Notes: generated by a model from the letters alone, not told the origin. A stretch of 64,000 nucleotides of DNA from Prochlorococcus marinus str. MIT 9301 (GCF_000015965.1 NC_009091.1:1116001-1180000), one strand, 5' to 3'. Shown: positions 55,448 to 64,000, counted from the stretch's first letter. Numbers and translations are program-made.

Positions 55448-56933
55448 AACTCTAAAAGAATACAATAAAAAGCTTAGTGAATTATCCTTAATATTTGGTC
55501 CAAAATCATTATTTTCTCCAACTTTATGCAGGATAGAAGGTCAAACAAATTTATTTAGAAATATATTTATAAATAATAAAAAAAATAAAAATCAAAATTT
55601 TATAAGTTTAAGTTTAAATTTTTTAAAAAATTTTAGCTTTGTTTTAAAACCAATAAGAGATTTTGTATTCATGTTAAATTCTGAAAAAAAAGTTTTTCCT
55701 AAAAATATAAATAGACTATTTATAACCTATGGAGATTATAGAAACATCTCATATAAAAAAAACTGGGAAGAAGAAATTTTTAGGGGTATCAAACCAAGTA
55801 AAAAAAATAAAATCTTAGTTATTTCTCTTGGCAAATCAATAAAGGATGTCGTTAAAAATATAAACTATATAAAAAATTGTAATCAGAAGAAAGATATCTA
55901 CTCAATTTATTCAATGATTGAATTAAAAGATATTTTAAATGCTTTTTTGAAGAGTAATTTTTACTTTTTTACGTATTTATTTGGACTATCATCAAGAAAA
56001 ATATTTATTAATAGAAAAAATATAAAATCTTTTGTAATAAAAAGTTTGATTAATGATTATGCAAGAGGTTTTTTGTATAGTAATTGTCTTTTCTCAAATA
56101 TTTGGTCTAATACATTAAAAAATAATCCAAAAAAAATTATTTTCCCTTGGGAATCACATTGTTGGGAAAGGTTACTAATGCATCAAGTAAACAAGGATAA
56201 AATGTTCCAAACTATTTCCACTATAGGTTATCAACATACTGGATTTTCATACGGACTTCTTCAACATTTCGCAACCAAATCTGATGAGAAAAATTTTATT
56301 AATCCTCAAATAATCTTCTCATGCGGTGAAATTCAAAAAGAAAAATTAGATCAAATTGAAGGATTGTCAAAAGTAAGAAAATTTACAGTTGGGTCCCTTC
56401 GATGTAAATCAAATCCAGATATTAAAACTCTTTATTCCAAATTGAATAAAAAAATAAAGAATATATCTGTTGCACTAGGTTATAATCAGAAAAATTACCA
56501 AACAATTATTGACGAGCTAAATAAAGTAAATAAAAAAATTAATATATACATTTTTCTTCACCCGTTAAACTATAAATTCAATCCCACTAAATATCTTGAT
56601 AATAATATCATTTTAAAATATAAAAGAAATAATAAATTAATAAAAGATTCGGACTTATTAATTGTTGATGACAACTCAATGATGATAGAGGGATGGACAT
56701 TAGGAGTTCCCACAATAATTTATGAAACAGACTCTTATAAATTAACTAAAAGAGACTGGAAAAGTCCAATCTTGCATATCACAAAAAAAAATATTAATGA
56801 ACTAGATAAGAAAAATTTTAGAGCTAAACTTGATAGTTCCATCAAGATATATTTAAAGTCAAAGTATTATGAAAAATATTTCAAGGAAATAAATTTTTCT
56901 AAATTTGAAAATTTTTTATCACAAGTAAATTAG
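55440..56933 (+). CDS. Surface carbohydrate biosynthesis protein (TIGR04326-like), putative glycosyltransferase
   Basis: 497 aa from the ATG at 55440, which overlaps the KdsB-like gene by eight bases; longer starts run through that gene. Lys/Asn-rich N-terminal half, then IFPWESHCWERLLMHQ, the QHTGFSYGLLQHFATKS stretch, IFLHPLNYKF and a C-terminal DDNSMMIEGWTLGVPTIIYE. The last part resembles the nucleotide-sugar end of GT-B enzymes such as the CDP-glycerol or sialyl-type transferases. It is a candidate transferase for the CMP-sugar made next door. Ends four bases into the convergent ptmE. Confidence 0.65.
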   Translation: MNKTLKEYNKKLSELSLIFGPKSLFSPTLCRIEGQTNLFRNIFINNKKNKNQNFISLSLNFLKNFSFVLKPIRDFVFMLNSEKKVFPKNINRLFITYGDYRNISYKKNWEEEIFRGIKPSKKNKILVISLGKSIKDVVKNINYIKNCNQKKDIYSIYSMIELKDILNAFLKSNFYFFTYLFGLSSRKIFINRKNIKSFVIKSLINDYARGFLYSNCLFSNIWSNTLKNNPKKIIFPWESHCWERLLMHQVNKDKMFQTISTIGYQHTGFSYGLLQHFATKSDEKNFINPQIIFSCGEIQKEKLDQIEGLSKVRKFTVGSLRCKSNPDIKTLYSKLNKKIKNISVALGYNQKNYQTIIDELNKVNKKINIYIFLHPLNYKFNPTKYLDNNIILKYKRNNKLIKDSDLLIVDDNSMMIEGWTLGVPTIIYETDSYKLTKRDWKSPILHITKKNINELDKKNFRAKLDSSIKIYLKSKYYEKYFKEINFSKFENFLSQVN

Positions 56934-58000
56934 ATTTCATTAGCTTTACTTGAATTTCTAATCCTTTTATAATCTTCAGGTCTTCCTACATCCGTCCATT
57001 CTTCATGCAAAGCAAAAACTTTTAAAATTTTTTTCTTATTTATACCTAGTTCAAATAATTGATTCATATCAATATGTTTCCCCTTTTCTATTAAACCAAT
57101 CAAATTTTTTGAAACAACATAAACTCCAGCATTAATTGTAGATTTATATATTGGTTTTTCAGAAATTCCAATAAAATTATCATTACTAGTTTCAATTACT
57201 CCAAATGGATTTTGCAATCCAAATTCTTTAACAGCAATTACTCCATCAGCTTTTGTATATTTGGCAAAATTCAACATATTACTATATTCTAATGATGTTA
57301 CAACATCACCATTGGTAATAAAAACATAATCAGTAAGCAAATCTTTTTTTAAATATGCTAATGAACCTGCAGTCCCCAGGGGTTTTTCTTCTTGAATATA
57401 GCTTATATTAATCCCAAATTTATCCCCATTACCAAAATATTCCTTTATTACCTCTCCCAAATAACCAATTGACAGGACAAAATTTCTGAAGCCAAACTCC
57501 TTTGCATTATTAATTATTAATTCGATCATTGGCTTACCACTTATATGCAACATTGGTTTAGGAAGATTTTTAGTTAAAGGTCTCATTCTTAAACCTTTAC
57601 CTCCAGCTAATATAAAAAAGGTTTCATTAATAAAACTCTCTTCTATTAAATTATTAGAAACAAAGATGCCCTTAAATTTATTATTTTCATCAACTAAAGG
57701 TATATGAAAAATATGATTCTTTATCATTAATCTATAAATTTTTTCTTCTGATAAAAATTCATGAACTTTAATAGGTTGATAGTTTATTACATCAGATAAT
57801 TTACTACTTTTTGAAACGCCATTTAAAATTCCTCTTCTTAAATCACTATCAGTTATTATTCCTTCCAAATAATTTTGCTCGTTAAAAACTAGACAAATTT
57901 GGAAGCCACCTTTATTTATCTTTTGAATAGCTTCCCCTACATTATCCTTAATGTTTACAGAAAAATCTCTACAGTTTTTAATAAAAAAATTCCTTTTCAT
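56930..58000 (-). CDS. ptmE: CBS-domain sugar-1-phosphate nucleotidyltransferase, PtmE-like
   Basis: 356 aa: two CBS repeats (residues ~15-120: GGFQICLVFNEQNYLEGIIT, IFHIPLVDENNKFKGIFVS) and a nucleotidyltransferase domain with FILAGGKGLRMRPLTKNLPK, FITNGDVVTS and EWTDVGRPEDY. This fusion matches PtmE, the GlcN-1-P guanylyltransferase that opens the GDP route to legionaminic acid. It is the last gene of the nonulosonic operon. Confidence 0.87.
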   Translation of the reverse strand: MKRNFFIKNCRDFSVNIKDNVGEAIQKINKGGFQICLVFNEQNYLEGIITDSDLRRGILNGVSKSSKLSDVINYQPIKVHEFLSEEKIYRLMIKNHIFHIPLVDENNKFKGIFVSNNLIEESFINETFFILAGGKGLRMRPLTKNLPKPMLHISGKPMIELIINNAKEFGFRNFVLSIGYLGEVIKEYFGNGDKFGINISYIQEEKPLGTAGSLAYLKKDLLTDYVFITNGDVVTSLEYSNMLNFAKYTKADGVIAVKEFGLQNPFGVIETSNDNFIGISEKPIYKSTINAGVYVVSKNLIGLIEKGKHIDMNQLFELGINKKKILKVFALHEEWTDVGRPEDYKRIRNSSKANEI

Positions 58001-58002
58001 AC

Positions 58003-58221
58003 TTACAATAAATTAAATTTATAGTCTTTAAAGATTTTTCTAAACTTTTTTATACTTGAATCAATTATATGTATAGTTTTTATATAAGTACAAACTTTAT
58101 ATTTTAAAAAAGAAACTATTTTAAAAAAACTTTTTTTTTCTAAAATATTGTAAGATTGATTATTTTTAAATAAATTTTTATAATTTTTATTGAGTAAATT
58201 TTTTATCATATTAATTTGCAA
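58003..58221 (-). CDS. Doubtful 72-aa ORF in the nonulosonic operon
   Basis: Very Lys/Asn/Ile/Phe-rich frame between legG and ptmE with two-base gaps on both sides. It starts at TTG; an ATG is codon 5. No motif. The exact tiling favours expression as part of the operon, but the low complexity leaves a chance frame possible. Confidence 0.35.
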   Translation of the reverse strand: MQINMIKNLLNKNYKNLFKNNQSYNILEKKSFFKIVSFLKYKVCTYIKTIHIIDSSIKKFRKIFKDYKFNLL

Positions 58222-58223
58222 AC

Positions 58224-59336
58224 TTAGTTAATTATTTCTTTAAGTATCTTAATTATTTCATAACTTGGTAATTTTCTTTCTATTTGTAAATTCCTTGGTT
58301 GAGATAGAGGAGTTTTCCCTTCCTTTATTTTTTTAAGTGATTCATACATTTCTTTATATGATCCATCTAGATTGGACACCTTACCAAAAGTTGATCTTCC
58401 TTTTTGCCTTTCACCAATATTTAAGGAAGGTATTCCTATCAATGGTGCCTCAATAATTCCACTAGAGGAATTTCCAATTACTACATCAAATAACTTTAAA
58501 GATGAAATATATAAATCAGAGCCAAGAGATTTATAAAGGAAACATCTATCACTATTACGCTCTGAAAATCTAATTAAAGCAGTTTTAATTATTTCCCCAC
58601 CTTCATCTATATTTGGGTATGTAATAAGTACATTTGCCTCTAATTCAAGAATCACTCTAAATATATTTTTTAACTTCTCAAGACCATAATCATAAATATA
58701 ACTTTCTGGATGGAATGTCAGAATTATATTAAATTTATCAAATTTGAAATTAAGTTTTTTTTCGAATTGACTATGAGTAATTGATTCATGGCAATTTAAT
58801 AAATCTTTGATCATAGGCCCTACGGTAAATATATTTTTCTTATTTACGCCCATATTTAGTAAATTCTTTGTGTGTTTTTCTAAACTAGTAAAGTGAAGAT
58901 TGGCTAATTGACTAATTGCATTCCTAAACCCATTATCCAGAGAGCCAAAAGTAACTTCTCCACCATGCAAATGTATAATTTTTATTTTCTTTAAAAATGC
59001 CGAATAAACAGCGCCTAATGCCTCATACCTATCACCCAAGACTATTAAAAAATCAGGATTGAAATCCTCAAAAAACTTAGATATTTTTGTTATTAACTCA
59101 GCTGTGATTTCAGCAGCATTTTTATCTCCCTTAATTGATAGGTGAATAAATTCAAGATTAGAGAATCCATCTTTTTTAATCTGGTCACATGTATAACCAT
59201 ACTCATCCTCTAAATGTGTTCCTGTAACAATGATTATAAGTTGAAATAGTTTTTCAGAATCTAATAATTTGCATAGATTCCTTAATAAACCATATTCAGC
59301 CCTCGTAGAAGTAAAAACAGCTATTTTAGATTTCAT
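58224..59336 (-). CDS. legG: Hydrolysing UDP/GDP-GlcNAc 2-epimerase family protein (LegG/NeuC)
   Basis: 370 aa GT-B fold. IAVFTSTRAEYGLLRNLCKL, GTHLEDEYGYT, VLGDRYEALGAVYSA, HLHGGEVTFGSLDNGFRNAI and VIGNSSSGIIEAPLIGIPSL are the NeuC/LegG blocks. It removes the nucleotide and epimerises C2 to give a manno-configured sugar for the synthase. Start overlaps the legI end by eleven bases. Confidence 0.9.
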   Translation of the reverse strand: MKSKIAVFTSTRAEYGLLRNLCKLLDSEKLFQLIIIVTGTHLEDEYGYTCDQIKKDGFSNLEFIHLSIKGDKNAAEITAELITKISKFFEDFNPDFLIVLGDRYEALGAVYSAFLKKIKIIHLHGGEVTFGSLDNGFRNAISQLANLHFTSLEKHTKNLLNMGVNKKNIFTVGPMIKDLLNCHESITHSQFEKKLNFKFDKFNIILTFHPESYIYDYGLEKLKNIFRVILELEANVLITYPNIDEGGEIIKTALIRFSERNSDRCFLYKSLGSDLYISSLKLFDVVIGNSSSGIIEAPLIGIPSLNIGERQKGRSTFGKVSNLDGSYKEMYESLKKIKEGKTPLSQPRNLQIERKLPSYEIIKILKEIIN

Positions 59337-60351
59337 TTAAATTAAGATCTAATATTAGATCTCCATCTTTATAATCCTTGGATGCTACTGCTCCAATAAC
59401 CTTATCTATTTCCATTGGACTTAAACCATTACCTGGTCTTTGAAAGATTATATTTTTTTTTGTGATTAAAGAACCTTTTTGAATATTATTAAAGGCTCTT
59501 ATTGATCTCCTAGCTATTAATTTATTTTCAATTTCACTTTCTTTTGTTTCTTTTCTACTGTTACCTAACATCACCTCCGTTGCTCTTATATCACTAACCA
59601 TTTTTGCAAATAATTTAGGAGTAATACTCGCTTTATGGTCGGGACCAGGCAGGTCCTTATCAAGAGTTAAATGTTTCTCTATTGCAGATGCTCCTAGTGC
59701 AATTGAAATAATCGGCGCAATTATATTTTCACTATGATCCGAATAGCCTGTTTTACAACCAAAGCAATTTTGCAAAGTACTCAATACTTTTAAATTTAAG
59801 TCTTTATTTGGAGCAGGATAACTACTTACACAATGCATTATTGTTATTCTTTCTAGGGTCTCTTTAAATCTTAAAAGAGATAAAGCTTCCTCAATATCCC
59901 CTAAACTAGACATACCGGTAGATAATAAAACATTAATGTTTCCTTCTGAGATGAATTTACCTATTTCACTAATGAGAGCATAATTAGTAATTTCTCCAGA
60001 AGGTATTTTTATTGAAAGCATTCCTAAATCTAAAAGGAAATGTAATTCATCAACCCCAAAAGGAGATGACATAAACTCTATTCCAATTTCATTACAAAAA
60101 CTAAAAATTCTTTTTGTATCCTTATCCGTAAGTTCTAAAGATTTAAGCATATCTATTTGACTTTTATAAGAATTCGATTTTTTTTGATATTGAGCTAGAG
60201 GGGCAGAAAAACTAGCGAGGGATTCACTTTTAAAAGTCTGAAACTTAATAGAATCAGCTCCAGACAATTTAGCTTCTTCAACTAACTTTAAAGCTAAATC
60301 TAAAGATCCATTATGATTTACTCCCGCTTCAGCTATTACTTTAGTGGCCAT
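59326..60351 (-). CDS. legI: N-acetylneuraminate/legionaminate synthase (LegI/NeuB)
   Basis: 341 aa: VIAEAGVNHNGSLDLALKLV, the DSIKFQTFKSE motif, EFMSSPFGVDE, GYSDHSE and a C-terminal SAF antifreeze-like domain with RRSIRAFNNIQKGSLITKKN. It condenses PEP with the amino sugar to form the nine-carbon acid. Overlaps both neighbours. Confidence 0.94.
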   Translation of the reverse strand: MATKVIAEAGVNHNGSLDLALKLVEEAKLSGADSIKFQTFKSESLASFSAPLAQYQKKSNSYKSQIDMLKSLELTDKDTKRIFSFCNEIGIEFMSSPFGVDELHFLLDLGMLSIKIPSGEITNYALISEIGKFISEGNINVLLSTGMSSLGDIEEALSLLRFKETLERITIMHCVSSYPAPNKDLNLKVLSTLQNCFGCKTGYSDHSENIIAPIISIALGASAIEKHLTLDKDLPGPDHKASITPKLFAKMVSDIRATEVMLGNSRKETKESEIENKLIARRSIRAFNNIQKGSLITKKNIIFQRPGNGLSPMEIDKVIGAVASKDYKDGDLILDLNLNEI

Positions 60352-60929
60352 CCCATTACTCTCTTACCGGCACTTATTATTGTACCCCTCGGAAGAGATA
60401 AACCTTCCCTTATCATAACTTTACTTCCTATAAAACTTTCACGGCCAATTTTAACACCTCCATTAACAGTAACCGAAGTAGAAATATGAGAAAAGTCTCC
60501 TATATGAGTATCATGTTCTATCAGGCTTTGAGTATTAATTATACAATGCTTTCCAATATTACAATTTGCATTAACTATAGCAAAATGTCCTATTGTACAT
60601 CCTTCCTCAATTCTGGAGTATTTGCTAACGTATGAATTAGGAGAAATAATTGTAGGCAATTTGTAACCTAATAACTTTAAATCATTAATTTTTTTTACTC
60701 TCATTCGAGCAGACCCTATTTCACCAATTGCTAAAACTATATATTTATATTCTTTAGAAATTCTTTGCAAGTCTTTATCAGTCCATTTTACTTTGATATC
60801 TAATATTGATTGACCTAGTTCAGATTCAAGACCAACAATTCCAGCTATTTCCCACATTTCTGTACTTAAAATTAAATCTATCATTGATTTTGAATGACCT
60901 CCTGCACCAACTAGAACTACTTTTTTCAT
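60336..60929 (-). CDS. PglD/NeuD-like hexapeptide acyltransferase
   Basis: 197 aa: Rossmann-like start VVLVGAGGHSKSMIDLILST, then a left-handed helix with NTQSLIEHDTHIGDFSHIST (catalytic His) and GKRVMGWPLK end. In this operon it is the best candidate for the N-acetylation step (LegH role); O-acetylation as in NeuD is the alternative. Confidence 0.88.
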   Translation of the reverse strand: MKKVVLVGAGGHSKSMIDLILSTEMWEIAGIVGLESELGQSILDIKVKWTDKDLQRISKEYKYIVLAIGEIGSARMRVKKINDLKLLGYKLPTIISPNSYVSKYSRIEEGCTIGHFAIVNANCNIGKHCIINTQSLIEHDTHIGDFSHISTSVTVNGGVKIGRESFIGSKVMIREGLSLPRGTIISAGKRVMGWPLK

Positions 60930-62125
60930 TAAATAACAATTTGAGGACTACTTGGCAAAGAGATAATTAATTTCGATAAAGATTCAGAGATATCTAAATT
61001 AGATCTGAAACATTTATTGTACATTTCTGTTTTATGAATTAATTGCCAACATGGTCTTAATTGGATCCCTCTGTCCTTAGCTAAATTAATAATTGTATTA
61101 CGAATAAAGGAGATATCATTCAAATCCTTATCCAAAATCAAAGTTACAAGCCAATAGTTTGAAAATTCTGAAGATTTTTCTTCTTGAAGGACATTGATAT
61201 TTTTAATAGATTTAAAACTCTCAATATAATTTTTAGCTAACAATCTCTTAAGCTTTAATCTTTCATTAAAAACCTCCAACTGAGCAAAACCTAGTGCAGC
61301 ATTAATATTTGGCATTCTATCGTTCCAAGCTATTTGATCATGAATTATATTCCCATTATCATCTTCCATTTTTGCGGTTGTGGACAAGTGTTTTGCCTTT
61401 TTAGCTAAAATATTATCATTAGTAACTATGACTCCTCCTCCTCCAGTAGTAACTATTTTATTTCCATTAAAACTGTATACGCCTAAAGTCCCAAATGTCC
61501 CGCAATCTTTACCTTTAACTTTACTTCCTAGAGCTTCTGCTGCATCCTCAATAACGGGCAAATCCCATTCATCTGCTACTTTAATAAGTTGGTTTATTTT
61601 TGCGGGAATTCCAAAAACATGGACAACTATAATTGCCGATATTTTTTTTCCTGAAATTTTATTAAAAACAACTCCATTTCTCTTTTCTGCTACATTTTTT
61701 AAATGTTTAGAAAGTATTTCCGGATTTAAACCTAGAGTATCTTTCTCAATATCTACAAAATGTGGAGTTGCATTTAAATGAGCAATCGCATTAGCAGTTG
61801 CTATAAATGTGAGTGGCGGCATAATTACCTCATCTCCTTTATTTACTCCTACTAAGGAAAGAGCTAATCTTAATCCAACAGTTCCATTTGTAATCGCAAT
61901 AGCATTTTGTGAAGAAGTGATTTTTTTTATCTTATTTTCAAACTTTGTCACCCAATCACCTGATGTACTAACCCAAGCTTTATCAATACAATCTTTTACG
62001 TAATCTAATGCTTTATTGTCCTTAAAATATGGCTCATGCAACAAAATATCGTTGCTTTGATTTGGTTTTCTTACTACATTTTCTATTGCATCTACAATCT
62101 CATTGCAAAAAATAATATTCGTCAT
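60929..62125 (-). CDS. legC: LegC-like PLP-dependent sugar aminotransferase
   Basis: 398 aa DegT/DnrJ family. MPPLTFIATANAIAHLNATP, VIEDAAEALGSKVKGKDCGT and the PLP Lys in SFNGNKIVTTGGGG. The N-terminal part HEPYFKDNKALDYVKDCIDK is like LegC. It adds the 4-amino group to the keto sugar from LegB. ATGA overlap with legB. Confidence 0.92.
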   Translation of the reverse strand: MTNIIFCNEIVDAIENVVRKPNQSNDILLHEPYFKDNKALDYVKDCIDKAWVSTSGDWVTKFENKIKKITSSQNAIAITNGTVGLRLALSLVGVNKGDEVIMPPLTFIATANAIAHLNATPHFVDIEKDTLGLNPEILSKHLKNVAEKRNGVVFNKISGKKISAIIVVHVFGIPAKINQLIKVADEWDLPVIEDAAEALGSKVKGKDCGTFGTLGVYSFNGNKIVTTGGGGVIVTNDNILAKKAKHLSTTAKMEDDNGNIIHDQIAWNDRMPNINAALGFAQLEVFNERLKLKRLLAKNYIESFKSIKNINVLQEEKSSEFSNYWLVTLILDKDLNDISFIRNTIINLAKDRGIQLRPCWQLIHKTEMYNKCFRSNLDISESLSKLIISLPSSPQIVI

Positions 62126-63129
62126 AAAGAAAAATTATTATCAGAATAAAGGGTGTTATTTCTATTATTTATAAACCAATCAATTGTTTTTTTAATACCT
62201 TCCCTAAATCCATCTAAACCCTTATATTTTGGCTTCCAATTTGAAAGTTCTTGAAGCCTTGAACTATCACCAAAAAGTCTATTTACCTCAGATTTATCTG
62301 GCCTTAATCTTTTTTGGTCACTTATAATTGAAATTTTAGAGTTCATTATTTTTGAAATTTCTTTAACTGTATCAGCTATAGAAATTTCATATTCGCTTGC
62401 TGCATTTAAAATTTGTCCAGTAGTTTTATTACTTATACAAATCTTTTCAAAGGCTTCACAGGTATCACTTACGTAATTGAAATCCCTTGTTGGCATTAAA
62501 GATCCTAATGATATAAATTCCTTTTTTTCAAGGATTTGCAGAATTATAGAAGGTATTACAGCTCGGCAACTCTGTCGAGGACCATATGTATTAAATGGTC
62601 TTAAAATAGATACTGGAGTATTAAAACTTTTAAAGAAACTTAAAGCTAATTGGTCTGCTGCAATCTTTGTTGCGGCATATGGGGATTGAGCTACTAATGG
62701 ATGTTCTTCATTAATTGGAACATATTGAGCAGAACCGTAAGTTTCAGAAGTTGATGTATGGATGAGTTTTTCAATATCAAATTTTCGACAAGCTTCTAAA
62801 ACATTTAAAGTTCCTTTGATATTAGTATCAACATAGCTTGACGGAGAAGTATAACTATATGGAATTCCAATTAATGCTGCCAAATGAAAAACAAAATTAT
62901 TTGATTTTACTGCTTTTGAAATGGAGTCATAATTTCTAATATCCCCAAAAATATAATTTATATTATTTTTTATTTCAGGCGCAACAAAATCCAACCAACC
63001 TTTCAATCCAAATGAATTGTATAGACAGAAAGCATTAACTTCGTACCCTTTTCTAACAAGCATTTCCGTTAAATGAGATCCTATAAAGCCATCTGCACCA
63101 GTAACTAATACTTTTCTATTTTTATTCAT
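62122..63129 (-). CDS. legB: LegB-like NAD-dependent nucleotide-sugar 4,6-dehydratase
   Basis: 335 aa from the ATG at 63129, which shares ATGA with the SDR stop; a GTG at 63138 is less likely. VLVTGADGFIGSHLTEMLVR, YNSFGLKGWLDF, STSETYGSAQYVPINEEHP and the YAATK motif fit LegB. First ring-modifying step of the pathway. Confidence 0.92.
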   Translation of the reverse strand: MNKNRKVLVTGADGFIGSHLTEMLVRKGYEVNAFCLYNSFGLKGWLDFVAPEIKNNINYIFGDIRNYDSISKAVKSNNFVFHLAALIGIPYSYTSPSSYVDTNIKGTLNVLEACRKFDIEKLIHTSTSETYGSAQYVPINEEHPLVAQSPYAATKIAADQLALSFFKSFNTPVSILRPFNTYGPRQSCRAVIPSIILQILEKKEFISLGSLMPTRDFNYVSDTCEAFEKICISNKTTGQILNAASEYEISIADTVKEISKIMNSKISIISDQKRLRPDKSEVNRLFGDSSRLQELSNWKPKYKGLDGFREGIKKTIDWFINNRNNTLYSDNNFSL

Positions 63130-63884
63130 AAAGACCACCCATCATCAACTATTAAATTCTGACCAGATATACCTTTTGCTTGATCTGAGAGAAGAAACAA
63201 AATAGGATATGAAACATTTTTTGGTTTAAGTAGGCCAATATTATTGCAATCTGATTTATAGTTATTCTGAAAAATTTCTAACTGTTTATCCAATACTCCT
63301 CCTGGGCTAACACAGTTAATATTTAAATTAGAATTTTTAAAATATTTAGCAAGCCATTTAGTCATTATTATTATTGAAGATTTAACACAAGAATATTCTA
63401 TGGGAGAACTCATGCTTGTTCCACGATAGTGATGAAACTTAGGTGCAGCTATACCTTGTATTGATGCAATATTTACAAGACTGCCCCCTCCATTTATTTT
63501 TAAATAGTTGCAAATTATTCTTGATAAAATTATAGAAGAGCTTAATTGCATATTTAAATGCAAACTGACTTCATCAAGAGATATCTCATCAAATAATTTA
63601 CCCCAACTTTCTGGTCTAGGATAAGCACAGTGCACGAAACCATTAATTTTTACCCCACAATTTCTGATAAAATCCTTGAACTCTCTTAAACCTTTATTCG
63701 TCGTTAAATCACATTCAAAAAAACTATTTTTATCTGAATTAGAAGTATTTGTTGGGCTTTTTAAATCACAAGAAATTACATCAGCACCAGCCTCTAATAG
63801 TCTTTTGCATAAATCCAAGCCAATTAAACCTTCGCTTCCAGTAACTAAAAAAGTTTTGCCACTTAATGAAAAAAAATCTTCCAT
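63126..63884 (-). CDS. ptmA: PtmA-like short-chain dehydrogenase
   Basis: 252 aa SDR. KTFLVTGSEGLIGLDLCKRL, SLVNIASIQGIAAP, catalytic Tyr/Lys in EYSCVKSSII and a SGQNLIVDDGWSL end. The position between legF and legB matches PtmA of the Campylobacter legionaminic locus, needed for the GDP-sugar precursor. Exact step is inferred. Confidence 0.85.
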   Translation of the reverse strand: MEDFFSLSGKTFLVTGSEGLIGLDLCKRLLEAGADVISCDLKSPTNTSNSDKNSFFECDLTTNKGLREFKDFIRNCGVKINGFVHCAYPRPESWGKLFDEISLDEVSLHLNMQLSSSIILSRIICNYLKINGGGSLVNIASIQGIAAPKFHHYRGTSMSSPIEYSCVKSSIIIMTKWLAKYFKNSNLNINCVSPGGVLDKQLEIFQNNYKSDCNNIGLLKPKNVSYPILFLLSDQAKGISGQNLIVDDGWSL

Positions 63885-63890
63885 ATTAAA

Positions 63891-64000
63891 TCACTGATTT
63901 AAAAAGAATTCGGCCATTTTTAAATCAATTTCCGTATCAATATCTAAAGATCTTTCTTCTGGTATTTCTAAGCCTCCAATAACTCCATCTAATAAATTCT
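63891..64000 (-). CDS. legF: CMP-nonulosonate cytidylyltransferase, C-terminal end (LegF/PtmB/NeuA-like; truncated by window edge)
   Basis: Only the last 35 residues are in the window: they include EERSLDIDTEIDLKMAEFFL, the typical 'S.DIDTE.DL..AE' C-terminus of acylneuraminate cytidylyltransferases. It activates the nonulosonic acid with CTP. The stop is seven bases before the ptmA ATG. Confidence 0.8.
   Translation of the reverse strand, partial: NLLDGVIGGLEIPEERSLDIDTEIDLKMAEFFLNQ

Noticed and set aside
61380-61781. 133-codon plus-strand frame inside legC
   Set aside because: It is the antisense shadow of a clear aminotransferase gene and has no motif of its own.

Overview
The window is a chromosomal segment of a high-light-adapted Prochlorococcus or a very close relative. 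The AT-rich sequence, the compact gene packing, the marine-picocyanobacterial gene set (pcb antenna gene, psbD/psbC, petM, ycf4, ycf39, ycf46, a Yfr2-type RNA) and many small lineage-type hypothetical genes all point that way. The exact strain cannot be fixed from sequence alone.

Layout. Positions 1-10,200 hold the transhydrogenase operon (pntA1-pntA2-pntB, minus), an NTRC-type thioredoxin reductase, infA, ycf39, petM, ilvN, a cyclophilin lipoprotein and ycf4. Positions 10,300-17,700 hold psbD-psbC, maf, cobQ plus a small ferredoxin, a Yfr2-family RNA, a rhomboid protease and a CP12-like mini-protein. Positions 18,000-30,500 form a region with an iron flavour: futA, a PiuC-like hydroxylase, a porin, isiB (flavodoxin) and a Pcb/IsiA-family antenna gene, mixed with glyQ, a MIF-type tautomerase, a SemiSWEET, a damaged-looking AEC permease and small unknown genes. 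tRNA-Ser(CGA) sits at 18.7 kb beside a short repeat cluster. Positions 30,500-34,600 carry two glycosyltransferase genes and an EamA exporter. Positions 34,700-47,400 are conserved housekeeping genes: sppA, aroH, rpmH-rnpA-yidC-ycf46, serS, rseP, rpsN, pnp, cysQ, rsmI.

From tRNA-Arg(UCU) at 48.2 kb to the right edge the window is a surface-glycan island. It opens with an O-antigen ligase/polymerase-like protein, then UDP-glucose dehydrogenase, UDP-glucuronate 4-epimerase and UDP-xylose synthase, which together make UDP-GlcA, UDP-GalA and UDP-Xyl. A plus-strand block follows with a HAD phosphatase, an HpcH/HpaI pyruvate aldolase, a diverged KdsB-like cytidylyltransferase and a surface-carbohydrate protein. 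The minus strand then carries a tightly overlapping legionaminic/nonulosonic acid operon: legF (partial), a PtmA-like SDR, legB, legC, a PglD/NeuD-like acyltransferase, legI/neuB, legG/neuC and ptmE.

The two most interesting signals are in the island: the complete-looking GDP-route nonulosonic acid operon, and the aldolase + HAD + KdsB-like block, which could be a non-classical, PEP-independent route to a CMP-activated 3-deoxy-ulosonic acid. Outside it, the notable points are the Yfr2 RNA, the CP12-tailed small protein, the isiB-pcb pair, a cyclophilin gene whose natural start appears to be ATA, and a probable 5' frameshift in the AEC permease. No CRISPR array, insertion sequence, prophage or rRNA operon was seen.
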